DNA of 64,000 nt from Neobacillus cucumis (GTDB lineage: Bacteria; Bacillota; Bacilli; Bacillales_B; DSM-18226): assembly GCF_016107705.1 (NCBI RefSeq), contig NZ_JAEHGC010000020.1, positions 4,686-68,685 on the forward strand. The letters run 5' to 3'. The notes under the pieces are model-generated. The model ran no database searches, was not told the DNA's origin, and saw only the letters and a list, made by a program, of their open reading frames with translations. How positions within the stretch are numbered: position 1 is the stretch's first letter; every line of letters begins with the position of its first letter. Below, in pieces: positions 54,934 to 63,017 of the stretch. A program made the position numbers and the translations under genes.

Positions 54934-55953
54934 TTGAATAAGAAAAGGCTTACAGGTTTGGTCTTCATTACTTTATCATTCCTTTTAGGAGTGGGCTTAT
55001 TTTTAACTCCCTCACATTCCGCAGCAGATCAGTCACAAAAACAACAAGTCGAATCTATATCACTGCAAAACACATCTGATTTTAAAGTAACACTACTTGG
55101 AACCGGGTCTCCACTTTTAAGCATGGAGCGCTTTGGTCCCTCCACGCTAGTTGAAGCAGGCCATGAGAAACTCCTTTTTGATGCCGGGCGGGGTGCTGCC
55201 CTTAGATTAAGTCAATTGGGAGTTATGCCGGGTAAAATTAATGAGCTATTTCTTACGCACTTACATTCAGACCACACTAATGGAATTCCCGATGTTTGGC
55301 TAACCGGTTCATTGCCAACAGCTGGTAAAAGAGAAGCTCCTTTTGAAGTATGGGGGCCAAAAGGAACCAAAGATATGATGGAAAACATGGCAAAAGCCTA
55401 TGCGGCCGATATTGAAGGTCGTAAGGAAAACCAAAATGAAAATCTTAAAGGTTTAGATGCAGTTGGACACGAAATTGAGCAAGGCGAGGTATACAATAAA
55501 GATGGCATTCAAGTGATAGCCTTCCTTGTTGATCATCCATCAATGAAACCAAGCTACGGTTATCGAGTGAATTATAAAGGGCATTCTGTGGTGATTTCAG
55601 GTGATACCCGTTATAATAAAAATCTCATTCGTCATGCTAAGGGAACGGATCTTTTAATCCACGAAGTGGCAGCAGCAAGACCGGAAGATGAATCCATCCC
55701 TGGTATCAAGAAAATCCTTGATATTCATACAACACCGGAAGAAGCTGCAAAAGTATTTAATCAAGTAAAGCCTAAACTTGCGGTTTATTCCCATATCGTT
55801 TTGCTAGGAGGCCTAACCGATTCGGAAGCCAACTTGGCTGTAAGAACAAATAAAACCTATAAGGGCCAAGTTGTCGTTGGGGAGGACTTAATGTCTTTTG
55901 AAATCGGCAATATAATTAGTATCAAAGAACCGAAATTTGTTCTAGAAAAATAA
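54934..55953 (+). CDS. Exported MBL-fold (RNase Z-like) hydrolase
   Basis: 339 residues. A signal peptide (about 1-31) ends near HSAA. The MBL domain has LLGTGSPLLSMERFGPS, metal motif THLHSDHTNG (about 109-118), ISGDTRYNKN and YSHIVLLGG. The order is like RNase Z/arylsulfatase-type MBL proteins, but the signal peptide means it acts outside the membrane. The TTG at 54934 is 8 nt after GGAGG; the ATG at 54919 precedes that site. A terminator follows at 55971-55998. Confidence 0.82.
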   Translation: MNKKRLTGLVFITLSFLLGVGLFLTPSHSAADQSQKQQVESISLQNTSDFKVTLLGTGSPLLSMERFGPSTLVEAGHEKLLFDAGRGAALRLSQLGVMPGKINELFLTHLHSDHTNGIPDVWLTGSLPTAGKREAPFEVWGPKGTKDMMENMAKAYAADIEGRKENQNENLKGLDAVGHEIEQGEVYNKDGIQVIAFLVDHPSMKPSYGYRVNYKGHSVVISGDTRYNKNLIRHAKGTDLLIHEVAAARPEDESIPGIKKILDIHTTPEEAAKVFNQVKPKLAVYSHIVLLGGLTDSEANLAVRTNKTYKGQVVVGEDLMSFEIGNIISIKEPKFVLEK

Positions 55954-55970
55954 TAAACCTAAAAAATACA

Positions 55971-55998
55971 CAATCATTTAACCCTCTTGTGTATTTTT
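55971..55998 (+). terminator. Terminator after the exported hydrolase
   Basis: AAAATACACAA and TTGTGTATTTT around TCATTTAACCCTC, then TT. Confidence 0.82.
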
Positions 55999-56203
55999 CG
56001 GTGCTCTTAAAAATGCATAATGTATATTAAGTTACATTCAAATTTGCTAAAATACTAAAACTTAAACTCTATGATTTTATTATGTAACATCATTAAAAAT
56101 TAAAAATAAGTTACATTAAAAAAAACGACGGCAGTCCTTTTGGATAGTACGCGCAGCAAGAAGACGAAACGGAAATAGGCATTATAAAGAATTGGATGCA
56201 TAT

Positions 56204-56309
56204 GGTGGCAGCACATAGGAATGATCAGAAAGGGGAAAACGTCTTTCTGTCATTCCACATAATGTCACTTTGAAATGGACCGATAACCACGGTCTGAATA
56301 GTTAACGCC
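56204..56309. repeat. About 106-bp dispersed repeat, copy B
   Basis: GGTGGCAGCACA ... CGTCTTTCTGTCATTCCAC ... TGTCACTTTG ... ACCGATAA ... GGTCTG ... TTAACGCC. Partner of 50719-50826. The surrounding 55999-56477 shows no gene. Confidence 0.65.
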
Positions 56310-56477
56310 CACATAAAGGGGGCTAGAGTAAAGAATAGAGTTGTCATATTGTAGGTTTGATGACTTACCAACGCTACAGACATCAATACCTACTTGTTAT
56401 GCTAGTTAATTAGCCCTAAAGATCATCCTTATTAAGATGCTATCAATTTCTGTGAAAATTATGATCAAAACAGCTTC

Positions 56478-56625
56478 AATCCGGATTATGATGTCGTATT
56501 CTTTCTTCTAATTCAGGCCAATATTTGATGCACTCGAAGCACAATAGTGGTGTGAACGATAGATATTCCTCGTTCCTCCATGATTACCACTAAATTATGG
56601 AAACTTAGATTGAGGTATCATCTTA
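56478..56625 (-). pseudogene. IS6-family transposase remnant
   Basis: Reading the minus strand from about 56625: YLNLSFHNLVVIMEERG, ISIVHTTI, then after a frameshift YWPELEERIRHHNPD. These match the N-terminal part of IS6/IS26-type transposases (LSFRDLVEIMEERGLxVxHTTI.RWVxxYxPELEKRIR). The DDE catalytic part is absent and no terminal inverted repeats were identified. Confidence 0.75.
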
Positions 56626-56737
56626 TCGTTAATAAAATAATGTCAGGCTGATAGTGCTACAACTAAAAGATTTTGTTTTCTATACTGATTACGTCCACTA
56701 AAGGAAAAGTAATTTAAAAAAGCATGGACAATACTGA

Positions 56738-56766
56738 GCAATTAAAGGTAGTCTTCAATTGCTCGC
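56738..56766. terminator. Hairpin in remnant DNA
   Basis: GAGCAATT and AATTGCTC around AAAGGTAGTCTTC. No good T-run; possibly the edge of a lost insertion element. Confidence 0.35.
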
Positions 56767-56809
56767 TTATTCAATTTCGTATGCTTTTGTCCACAGGGAT
56801 TGAATCACG

Positions 56810-57019
56810 TTGCTAAAAGAGTTAAATGTAACCAAATTTACCTTTTCCTCTAAGCTGATAAGGGAAATCAATTGGGCATTATGCCAAAAGGAACGGATTA
56901 GTAAGGATGAATTAAAAGCTAGATTACGAGTGTTGGGCTATTTCGATATAACGAAGATCGAGGTCGCTTATTTGGAAGTGAGCGGACATATATCCGTGAA
57001 ACCAAGGAGTGAAAAATGA
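56810..57019 (+). pseudogene. C-terminal fragment of a DUF421 (YetF-like) protein
   Basis: The end reads RISKDELKARLRVLGYFDITKIEVAYLEVSGHISVKP, the same C-terminal subdomain as in the neighbouring intact gene (QGVFDISEVRVAFLELSGKLSV). The first 25 residues do not fit a DUF421 membrane domain. This looks like the tail of a tandem paralogue whose front was lost. Confidence 0.65.
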
Positions 57020-57028
57020 ACATTCTTA

Positions 57029-57511
57029 TTGCTAGCGTTCAAATTGGTTATCGGTTTGATGGTGTTAATCATCATCATGCGGCTAATGGGAAAAAAGGAA
57101 TTGGCTCAAAATACACCGTTGGATTTTGCGTTTTCCGTGATTTTATCCAACCTGGTCGCAAATATCAGCGTGGACGATACATATACCTGGTGGCACTTGG
57201 TAGCGGCGATGTGTTTATGGGGCGGGATGATTTTTATTTTGGATTGGAACACGAGCAAAAACAGGGATTTTGAAGATATGATCCAAGGGAAGCCTGGGCT
57301 TATCATCTTGGATGGAGAAATGAATAATAAGCTCATGAAAAAGGAACGAATGACAAAGGCCGTTTTGGAATCCATGCTGCGGCAACAGGGTGTATTCGAT
57401 ATTTCAGAGGTCCGGGTCGCTTTTTTAGAGTTAAGTGGAAAATTATCTGTGCTGAAAAGGGGAGAAGATAGTGAGTACAAAGGAGATGAAACGGAAGGTA
57501 CAAAAGATTGA
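57029..57511 (+). CDS. DUF421 (YetF-like) membrane protein, uncertain start
   Basis: About 160 residues: two to three membrane helices (LAFKLVIGLMVLIIIMRLMGKKELAQ; NISVDDTYTWWHLVAAMCLW) and the DUF421 cytosolic domain (GKPGLIILDGEMN, FDISEVRVAFLELSG). The good ribosome binding site AAGGAG (57004-57009) leads to an ATG at 57016 in a different frame, giving only MNILIAS before leaving the family sequence. A one-base frameshift near 57027 is likely, with the TTG at 57029 as the only in-frame alternative. It may be a recent pseudogene. Confidence 0.6.
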   Translation: MLAFKLVIGLMVLIIIMRLMGKKELAQNTPLDFAFSVILSNLVANISVDDTYTWWHLVAAMCLWGGMIFILDWNTSKNRDFEDMIQGKPGLIILDGEMNNKLMKKERMTKAVLESMLRQQGVFDISEVRVAFLELSGKLSVLKRGEDSEYKGDETEGTKD

Positions 57512-57926
57512 GGCACACTTGCGAAATTACCACCAATACAAAATTGGGATAAATAATTTGAAGCTGCAGCTAGAGAGCATCATGCCGAAAATGACAGCTT
57601 CCTATGAGCTCTGTGAAGGCAGCAGTGGAAGTTTTATTATTATTTCCTCTACGGAACAGTATGCAATTGACCGAATTGAATCGAAAAGAGCACTAGATCT
57701 GCATGAACAAATTGAAACTAATAAAATCATTACAACTTCCATTGATAATGCCTTGGATGGATTGGACATAGAAGAAAGGAAAATTATCGAGTGTCGCTAT
57801 TTTTATCACGTCACCATTCAAAAAATGGCAATGACTTTAGGGTATAGTGAGAGCACTGTTTTTAAAATTAGGAATAGGATTATGATGAAATTAATTCATA
57901 GTTTACATGGGTTGACACACATATAG
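57471..57926 (+). CDS. Phage-type sigma-like regulator (RinA/ArpU-like)
   Basis: 151 residues. Helical N-terminus, then a sigma-70 region-4-like helix-turn-helix (about 100-145): LDIEERKIIECRYFYHVTIQKMA, GYSESTVFKIRNRIM. This layout is typical of phage late-gene activators and related small sigma-like proteins. It overlaps the DUF421 gene by 41 nt, with a GTG start after GGGGAGAAGATA. No other phage genes are nearby, so it may be a prophage relic still intact. Confidence 0.65.
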   Translation: MSTKEMKRKVQKIEAHLRNYHQYKIGINNLKLQLESIMPKMTASYELCEGSSGSFIIISSTEQYAIDRIESKRALDLHEQIETNKIITTSIDNALDGLDIEERKIIECRYFYHVTIQKMAMTLGYSESTVFKIRNRIMMKLIHSLHGLTHI

Positions 57927-57959
57927 AAGCCAGAACGAATAACTATTTTTAAATAGAGA

Positions 57960-57999
57960 AAACCCGAGATGAAGTTGACCTCATTTCGGGTTTTTTGTA
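57960..57999 (+). terminator. Terminator after the phage-type regulator
   Basis: AACCCGA.ATGA and TCAT.TCGGGTT around AGTTGACC, then TTTTTT. Confidence 0.88.
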
Positions 58000-58122
58000 T
58001 ATCTTCAGACTGGGTTTTAGGTTAACTCTTTATACTTATTTACTGCAGTTTCCATTGAATTACAAAAATTTCTGTACATTTTTATGCTTACTTAACAGGG
58101 ATATGTGTGCGGCCCAAACCTT

Positions 58123-58677
58123 TCATTCGCTAGAGGGTAAAGTTCCGCTAGTTTCGTCAATTGTTTTAAAAATGCGTGAATATACATCCTTAATATTAGG
58201 TCCATTTATTTTATTATTGTATAATCCATATCCCCAATATCGACCCTCTTTATTCAATTCAAGATATCCTGTTGCATAATCTTTGGACTGTGAATCGGGA
58301 AAACTGTCATACGATGTTTCTTCATCGATGAAGGGGATATATGATTTTTTAGACTGTATAAAGAAAAATGGTATACCGGCACTCTTATATATTCTTGCAT
58401 ATTTACTTTCCGCAGCTTTACGAAGGTTCTCTTTCATAATAAAAATTGCATCAAATTTCGTTGATAAATTAAGTTGCTCTAAGTCACGGAAGGTAATTAA
58501 ATTAAATTTAACATTTTTTTCTCTTACAATTGGGGGCTTACCTATAACGCCAATTGTTAATTTTCTTCCAGTATAAATGGGAGAATTGTCAATTGTATTT
58601 CCTGAATCCTTTACAGTACAACCAGTTAGGACAAATAGTAAAATAATGAGCGATAATAATTTGAGATTGAGTTTCAT
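58123..58677 (-). CDS. Lipoprotein encoded after ECF sigma/anti-sigma genes
   Basis: 184 residues. Lipoprotein signal peptide with lipobox LTGC at about 20. The mature part reads TIGVIGKPPIVREKNVKF and ends in a Trp/Tyr-rich segment; the repeated search for Ile/Phe-rich strands suggests a small extracytoplasmic beta/alpha domain, but no family is recognised. The ATG at 58677 has AAAGGAG 7 nt upstream. It is the third gene of the sigma/anti-sigma operon, 55 nt after the anti-sigma gene. Confidence 0.7.
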   Translation of the reverse strand: MKLNLKLLSLIILLFVLTGCTVKDSGNTIDNSPIYTGRKLTIGVIGKPPIVREKNVKFNLITFRDLEQLNLSTKFDAIFIMKENLRKAAESKYARIYKSAGIPFFFIQSKKSYIPFIDEETSYDSFPDSQSKDYATGYLELNKEGRYWGYGLYNNKINGPNIKDVYSRIFKTIDETSGTLPSSE

Positions 58678-58732
58678 AAATAAACTCCTTTTTTTGAGAT
58701 AAATTTCTTTAATGTTTACCATGAAGAGAATC

Positions 58733-59752
58733 TTATTTAAGATCCAATTGAAAAGAATTAATTTTTATCCAATTTAATTTTCCATTCTTATCATAGACAC
58801 CTGCGACTGGTTTAAAGTATAATTTCGTAGCCTTTTCATTTATCTTAGAGTATATTTCTCTAATGTCATAAGTATTGTCATCCTTAAGACTAATTGAGTT
58901 GGAAAAAGAGCTGTACCTATTTCCTAGATCATCGGTTATTTCATAACCAATATTGGGTTGTTTAAAAGATGTGTCACTTAATTTAATGCTATATTTTAGT
59001 TTCATTGAAATAGGTGTTTTCTCTAAATATTTAACATTAATAATCAAAGGAAACTTGTTATTTATTTCATTAATAGCAAATTTTTGGGAACTAATTTTGT
59101 CTATAGAAAAGTTAAAGAACCATTTGCCATTTGATTGTACCTCGTTATATGGATTAAATAATTCTTTCAACGACCAGTCTACATTTAAAGTCTCTTCCTG
59201 TAATTCATGTGGTACTGTTACAAATACAAGACCAGCATAATCAGTTTTACCCATCTTTTTTAATAGTAGTGTAGTATCTTTGCCGATTATTACACCGTTT
59301 ATTTTTACGGGATTACCTGTTATATAGTCACCGAAATCTTCTTTAGTTTTCAAATTGAAGGAAATAGTTAGCATATCCCCATCATATACAGCTTCATTTA
59401 AGGTTATTTTTTTACTGTTACTTTCTACAGACAAATTTAATGTTGTAGCGTTCTCGTGATAGCTATCTAACACTTTTGTCTCTGGGCTTTGAAAAAACGA
59501 AAATAAATTTCCCAATATAGGAATCTTACTGGCATTTGTTGGTTTAACATAACTTAGTATAGAAAAAGAAAGTAAAACGATAGCCGAAGTCGCAAGAATA
59601 ACTAAAATTCGAGAATGTTTATCCTTTTGCTTATTGATTGATATCAATACTCTATTTTTTGTTGTTTCTATCTCCCGTTGTTCAATTGGTACTTCAACCA
59701 TGTCTTTATCTGACAGATTTATTGTATTAAAAAACCTATATAATTTTTTCAT
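58733..59752 (-). CDS. DUF4179 anti-sigma factor-like membrane protein
   Basis: 339 residues. A cytosolic N-terminal part (about 1-47), one membrane helix (about 48-66), then a DUF4179-type extracytoplasmic domain starting GNLFSFFQSPETK and continuing ITLNEAVYDGDMLTISFNL. This arrangement is that of single-pass anti-sigma factors paired with ECF sigmas. Its ATG overlaps the sigma stop by 4 nt (59749-59752), so the two are translationally coupled. Confidence 0.82.
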   Translation of the reverse strand: MKKLYRFFNTINLSDKDMVEVPIEQREIETTKNRVLISINKQKDKHSRILVILATSAIVLLSFSILSYVKPTNASKIPILGNLFSFFQSPETKVLDSYHENATTLNLSVESNSKKITLNEAVYDGDMLTISFNLKTKEDFGDYITGNPVKINGVIIGKDTTLLLKKMGKTDYAGLVFVTVPHELQEETLNVDWSLKELFNPYNEVQSNGKWFFNFSIDKISSQKFAINEINNKFPLIINVKYLEKTPISMKLKYSIKLSDTSFKQPNIGYEITDDLGNRYSSFSNSISLKDDNTYDIREIYSKINEKATKLYFKPVAGVYDKNGKLNWIKINSFQLDLK

Positions 59753-60306
59753 ATTGTATTGAACTCCTTTAAAAAGTTCTTACCTATTTTTCCTTTTCCC
59801 CGATATAGCCTATTTTCAACCGCTTGAGTTGTTAAGTTAAGCCTCTCAGCTATCTCATTGTTTTTAAAACCAAGTAAGTATTTCATAATAAATATGTTTC
59901 GATCGGTTTCTTTTAAAATAGATACATAATTTAAAAATTCCTCTTCTTCCTCTAGAGTAGAAATACTCTCTTGTAACTGCGTAGGAAGGGGGTCGGCACA
60001 GTCTTCCCGATTTCTTATTAGCCTTCTAAGTTGATCCGTAGCTTTATATTTAGCTATTACAGCAATCCACCTTTGAAAATCCCCCTCGTTACCTACAAAT
60101 TGATCAGCATTATTCCAAACAGCTAAGAACACGTCATTTATACATTCCTCAACTAATCCATAATTTTTCTGGTAAGGAAGAGTTTTTAATACAACACCTT
60201 TTACTAAACTAAGGTATTGTTCAATTACGTACTCTAATGCATCTTCTTTTTTTCTCTTTAGTCTTTGAATAAAGGTATTATTGTTACATTTTTGATAATT
60301 CCACAT
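59749..60306 (-). CDS. ECF-type RNA polymerase sigma factor
   Basis: 185 residues. Region 2 about 25-95 (YLSLVKGVVLKTL, ECINDVFLAVWNN, FQRWIAVIAKYKATDQLRR) and region 4 about 120-175 (LKETDRNIFIMKYLLGFKNNEIAERLNLTTQAVENRL). It directs polymerase to envelope-stress-type promoters once released from the membrane anti-sigma. GAGAGG lies 8 nt upstream of the ATG. Operon: sigma, anti-sigma, lipoprotein. Confidence 0.9.
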   Translation of the reverse strand: MWNYQKCNNNTFIQRLKRKKEDALEYVIEQYLSLVKGVVLKTLPYQKNYGLVEECINDVFLAVWNNADQFVGNEGDFQRWIAVIAKYKATDQLRRLIRNREDCADPLPTQLQESISTLEEEEEFLNYVSILKETDRNIFIMKYLLGFKNNEIAERLNLTTQAVENRLYRGKGKIGKNFLKEFNTI

Positions 60307-60790
60307 AAATACACCTCTCTAATATTTATATCGTAATATACATAGATAAACTCTCAAAAAATTTTTTATATTTTTATGCAAACTTAGCCAATTGAACGCA
60401 AATCCCTTTTTACTTCCTTGTTAATTCTCTATCGCTCCTCTTTTAGATAGGTTAACATTCTGTTTTCGCATTTGATGGCAAGCTGGCCACCGAATTATAT
60501 AGGTGAGCAAGAGCTTGTCAACTGATTTTACTGCTTAATGTCAACCCTTCGTTTTATATACCTTTAGCCTGTGAATAAAGTAGGAAGACATATACCATGT
60601 GCCTCAAGATTGGGGTATTGGTTTATAATTTCCATAATTGGTTCTGGAAAAATCGGCATTCTACTAAAAATCACAGTTATTTTTGGAGTTTAATTTAAAA
60701 AACTCATAACATAGATAATAATTTATATTATGGTTATTTTATAATTTAATTTAATTTTTTTGTAAATCTACTTTAAAATGGAAAATATGT
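60307..60790. other. Intergenic stretch
   Basis: AT-rich divergent region between the sigma operon and an exported protein gene. I see no gene or RNA. At 60780-60796 TGTTATAAT gives an extended -10 for the rightward gene. Confidence 0.5.
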
Positions 60791-60829
60791 TATAATTTAG
60801 TAGATATTTTGTTTTGGGGGAGGAAATTT

Positions 60830-61528
60830 ATGAAAAAAACTTTGGTTACTGTTTTATCGTTTATTGTATCTCTTTCAGTTCTAATGCCAAATGTTTATGC
60901 TGCTGAAAAAGATAAGAGTCAAAAAGAAAAAGATAATTATATTGATGGTAAAAATTTATCTAAGGATGAACTAAAAAAAATAAGGGAATCAAATCAAAAT
61001 TATTCAATTGAATTAACCACTCAACAAGCAGCTGAAAGGGTAGCTGAAATTAATGGAATAACGGTAGAAGAAGCTTATCAAGAGATGCCTGGTAATTCAG
61101 TAAATGATACAAAGAATGTATCTGGAATAGCCCCTCTAGCAACAACGGCTACTTCATCAACATGTGGATGGGTGGAAACTCGTACTACTCTTACTATTCC
61201 TAATAAGTCGTATAAACCCACTTTAATTGTAATCCCAGAAGTTTGTTATGGTGGAGGAGCAAAGTGGATTACCACTACAAAAAAACCCTGGCTTCAGGAA
61301 ATGATGGCCGACACAAAAAGATATAGTGGTACTATTAAAGTCGAATTATATTCAGGTAGCTTTGTATATTTAGTAAATGGTAGTTTCTATAATTCAGGAG
61401 CAGTAACTCACTCAGGAACAACAGGTGCTACAACGGTGTTTACAGCTACATACACAATCTCATCTACCTCTGATTTTTACGCTTCCTTATATACAGGAAG
61501 ACTAAAACGAGATGTCCTAGGATACTAA
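60830..61528 (+). CDS. Exported hypothetical protein
   Basis: 232 residues. Signal peptide about 1-25 (ends VYA-AEK). A charged propeptide-like segment (about 26-75) is followed by TTQQAAERVAEINGITVEEAYQ and a C-terminal Ser/Thr/Gly/Tyr-rich domain with two Cys (STCGW, EVCYGG) that may form a disulfide. The layout of signal, charged pro-region and compact mature domain recalls secreted enzymes or bacteriocin-like proteins; no family is recognised. GGGGGAGG precedes the ATG and a terminator follows at 61567-61600. Confidence 0.7.
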   Translation: MKKTLVTVLSFIVSLSVLMPNVYAAEKDKSQKEKDNYIDGKNLSKDELKKIRESNQNYSIELTTQQAAERVAEINGITVEEAYQEMPGNSVNDTKNVSGIAPLATTATSSTCGWVETRTTLTIPNKSYKPTLIVIPEVCYGGGAKWITTTKKPWLQEMMADTKRYSGTIKVELYSGSFVYLVNGSFYNSGAVTHSGTTGATTVFTATYTISSTSDFYASLYTGRLKRDVLGY

Positions 61529-61566
61529 TTTTAAATAATAGATCAAAACAAAATATCATAAGAATT

Positions 61567-61600
61567 AGAAAAAGTAGCAAATAATTTGCTACTTTTTCTC
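61567..61600 (+). terminator. Terminator after the exported protein
   Basis: AAAAAGTAGCAAA and TTTGCTACTTTTT around TAA, then CTCTTTT. Confidence 0.88.
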
Positions 61601-61644
61601 TTTTAGAGATCAAAATAATAGGAACCACCGTATCAAACACACAC

Positions 61645-61787
61645 GCTTAGAAGATTGTGTTTGTTGGGTAGTTTGTTGATAAAGTTGCTTTGCATTTTGG
61701 TTGTCATTTGCTAATTAAAAAGTTTCGAAGCTTGCCTGACCATTTTTTAAACTTGCTAGCCGTTTGAACTTGTTTTCCAACTGTCAT
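61645..61787 (-). pseudogene. DUF1657 protein remnant
   Basis: From ATG 61787 (AAAGGGG 9 nt upstream) the frame reads MTVGKQVQTA, typical of DUF1657 starts (MTVGSQVKQ). After frame changes and an in-frame TAA, another frame reads ASFETF and LANDNQNAKQLYQQTTQQTQ, the expected middle and end of the family. DUF1657 proteins are small and often near spoVA genes in bacilli; this copy is dead. Confidence 0.7.
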
Positions 61788-61830
61788 TTTTCAAAACCCC
61801 TTTCATAAATAACATTTGTTTATTTTCCAT

Positions 61831-61977
61831 GCACCACTTTTGTTATAGTTGGCACCAAAAAGGTTATAGTATCACACCGAAAAAGTTATATTTAAAACCA
61901 AAAAAGTTATAGATACACCTTTTTTGTTATAATTAGCACCATTTCCGTTATAGTTAACACCATTATTGTTATAGTTA
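61831..61977. repeat. Seven tandem 21-bp repeats
   Basis: Seven units of exactly 21 bp begin at 61831, 61852, 61873, 61894, 61915, 61936 and 61957. Consensus: (G/A)CACCAnnnnnGTTATAGTTA. The GTTATA core is present in every unit and the CACC core in six. The next stretch (62041-62130) has an AGAGCT/AGGCTCT terminator, so a short transcript may end there. Confidence 0.9.
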
Positions 61978-62149
61978 GATCCATCAAACCCTTGGTATAA
62001 CTGGATTAATCAGCGTTTTCATTTATAATAAAAATTGGGTTGGATGGCAAGCGTGTCCATCAGTGGTATCAAGCGTAGGATGGGGCTGATACTAGGGTAA
62101 GAGCTAAAAGGCTCTTTTTATTTTGTCTTTTTTTAGTCAGTTAACAACG

Positions 62150-62173
62150 AAAAAAAGCACTCTTAAGAGTGCT
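62150..62173 (-). terminator. Terminator of the abrB-like pseudogene
   Basis: AAAGCACTCTTAAGAGTGCTTT is a perfect palindrome followed on the minus strand by TTTT. Confidence 0.8.
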
Positions 62174-62204
62174 TTGACCAAGCTTAAGCTTTCTGCAAAA
62201 TGAA

Positions 62205-62488
62205 TTACGCCCGAGCCACAAAGTTAGATTCAATTTCTTTTCTTAATATTTCTACTCCCTTTGGACTTAAAATCAACTTCCCATCAGAAAAAGCCTTATT
62301 ATCATTAGTCACTTCATCAGTCAGCATGCAAGCCATATTGGGACTATATTTCTTTAAAATAATTTGTTCACCATCAACAAAAATTTCAACAGGATCTTTC
62401 ATATCTAAATCTAGGATCTTCGAAGCTCAATCGGAACAACAATTCTTCCTAATTCATCAACTTTACGTACAATTCCAGTACTTTTCAT
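62205..62488 (-). pseudogene. AbrB-family transition-state regulator, frameshifted
   Basis: From ATG 62488 (GGAGG 10 nt upstream) the frame reads MKSTGIVRKVDELGRIVVPIELRR, the AbrB DNA-binding start, then stops near 62412. In the next frame LDLDMKDPVEIFVDG, ILKKYSPNMACMLTDEV and GKLILSPKGVEILRKEI complete a roughly 94-residue AbrB. A single missing base at about 62411-62420 explains it. The terminator and ribosome binding site are intact, so the loss is recent or a sequencing error. Confidence 0.85.
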
Positions 62489-62663
62489 AAATAATTTTCC
62501 TCCTACCAGTCTACAAATATCACATTTATAAATTTACTAAAATTGGGAAAAAATTTGACAATGTAAATTATGGTAAATATAGAAAAGACCAGTTTTCTAA
62601 AACTGGTCTGTAATTTAAATATTTTGGTAAGGGGGTGCTTAACTAGGTTAAAAGTTTATCACT

Positions 62664-62703
62664 AATAACCGTAACAATAACGTTTGTTTTTATTACGGTT
62701 ATT
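62664..62703. repeat. 11-bp inverted repeat
   Basis: AATAACCGTAA and TTACGGTTATT separated by 18 bp in the gap before thiH. No gene explains it. Other small hairpins lie at 62588-62609 (GACCAGTTTT/AAAACTGGTC) and 62938-62965; the rest of 62489-63017 shows nothing coding. Confidence 0.55.
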
Positions 62704-63017
62704 GCATAAAAAAATCTACTGATTCCATGATAATAAAGTTAAAAACCCCATTCACTATTCCACAAACGGGCCAGATTGTTGAGGATGTAGCTTAGCATTA
62801 TTAGTGGGGAACCGTATCATAAGTAAATGAGGTTTATTTCTAATATTAAAGTAACGGGAAAATTCTATCGTTTTTTTTGCAATTACAAATGTATTTTATG
62901 GAAGTAACTCAGACGTTACCAAAGAATTAATGATAAAAAGGCTGCCAGATTAAAAGGCTGGCGGCCATTTAAAAGCATGAGTTACACTGGCTAGTAAGAT
63001 AAAATTCTTAATTACCT

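Noticed and set aside
61831..61977. CRISPR array
   Set aside because: The 21-bp units are directly adjacent and vary throughout; there are no distinct spacers and no cas genes. The Cas4-like nuclease at 47350 is a solo gene.
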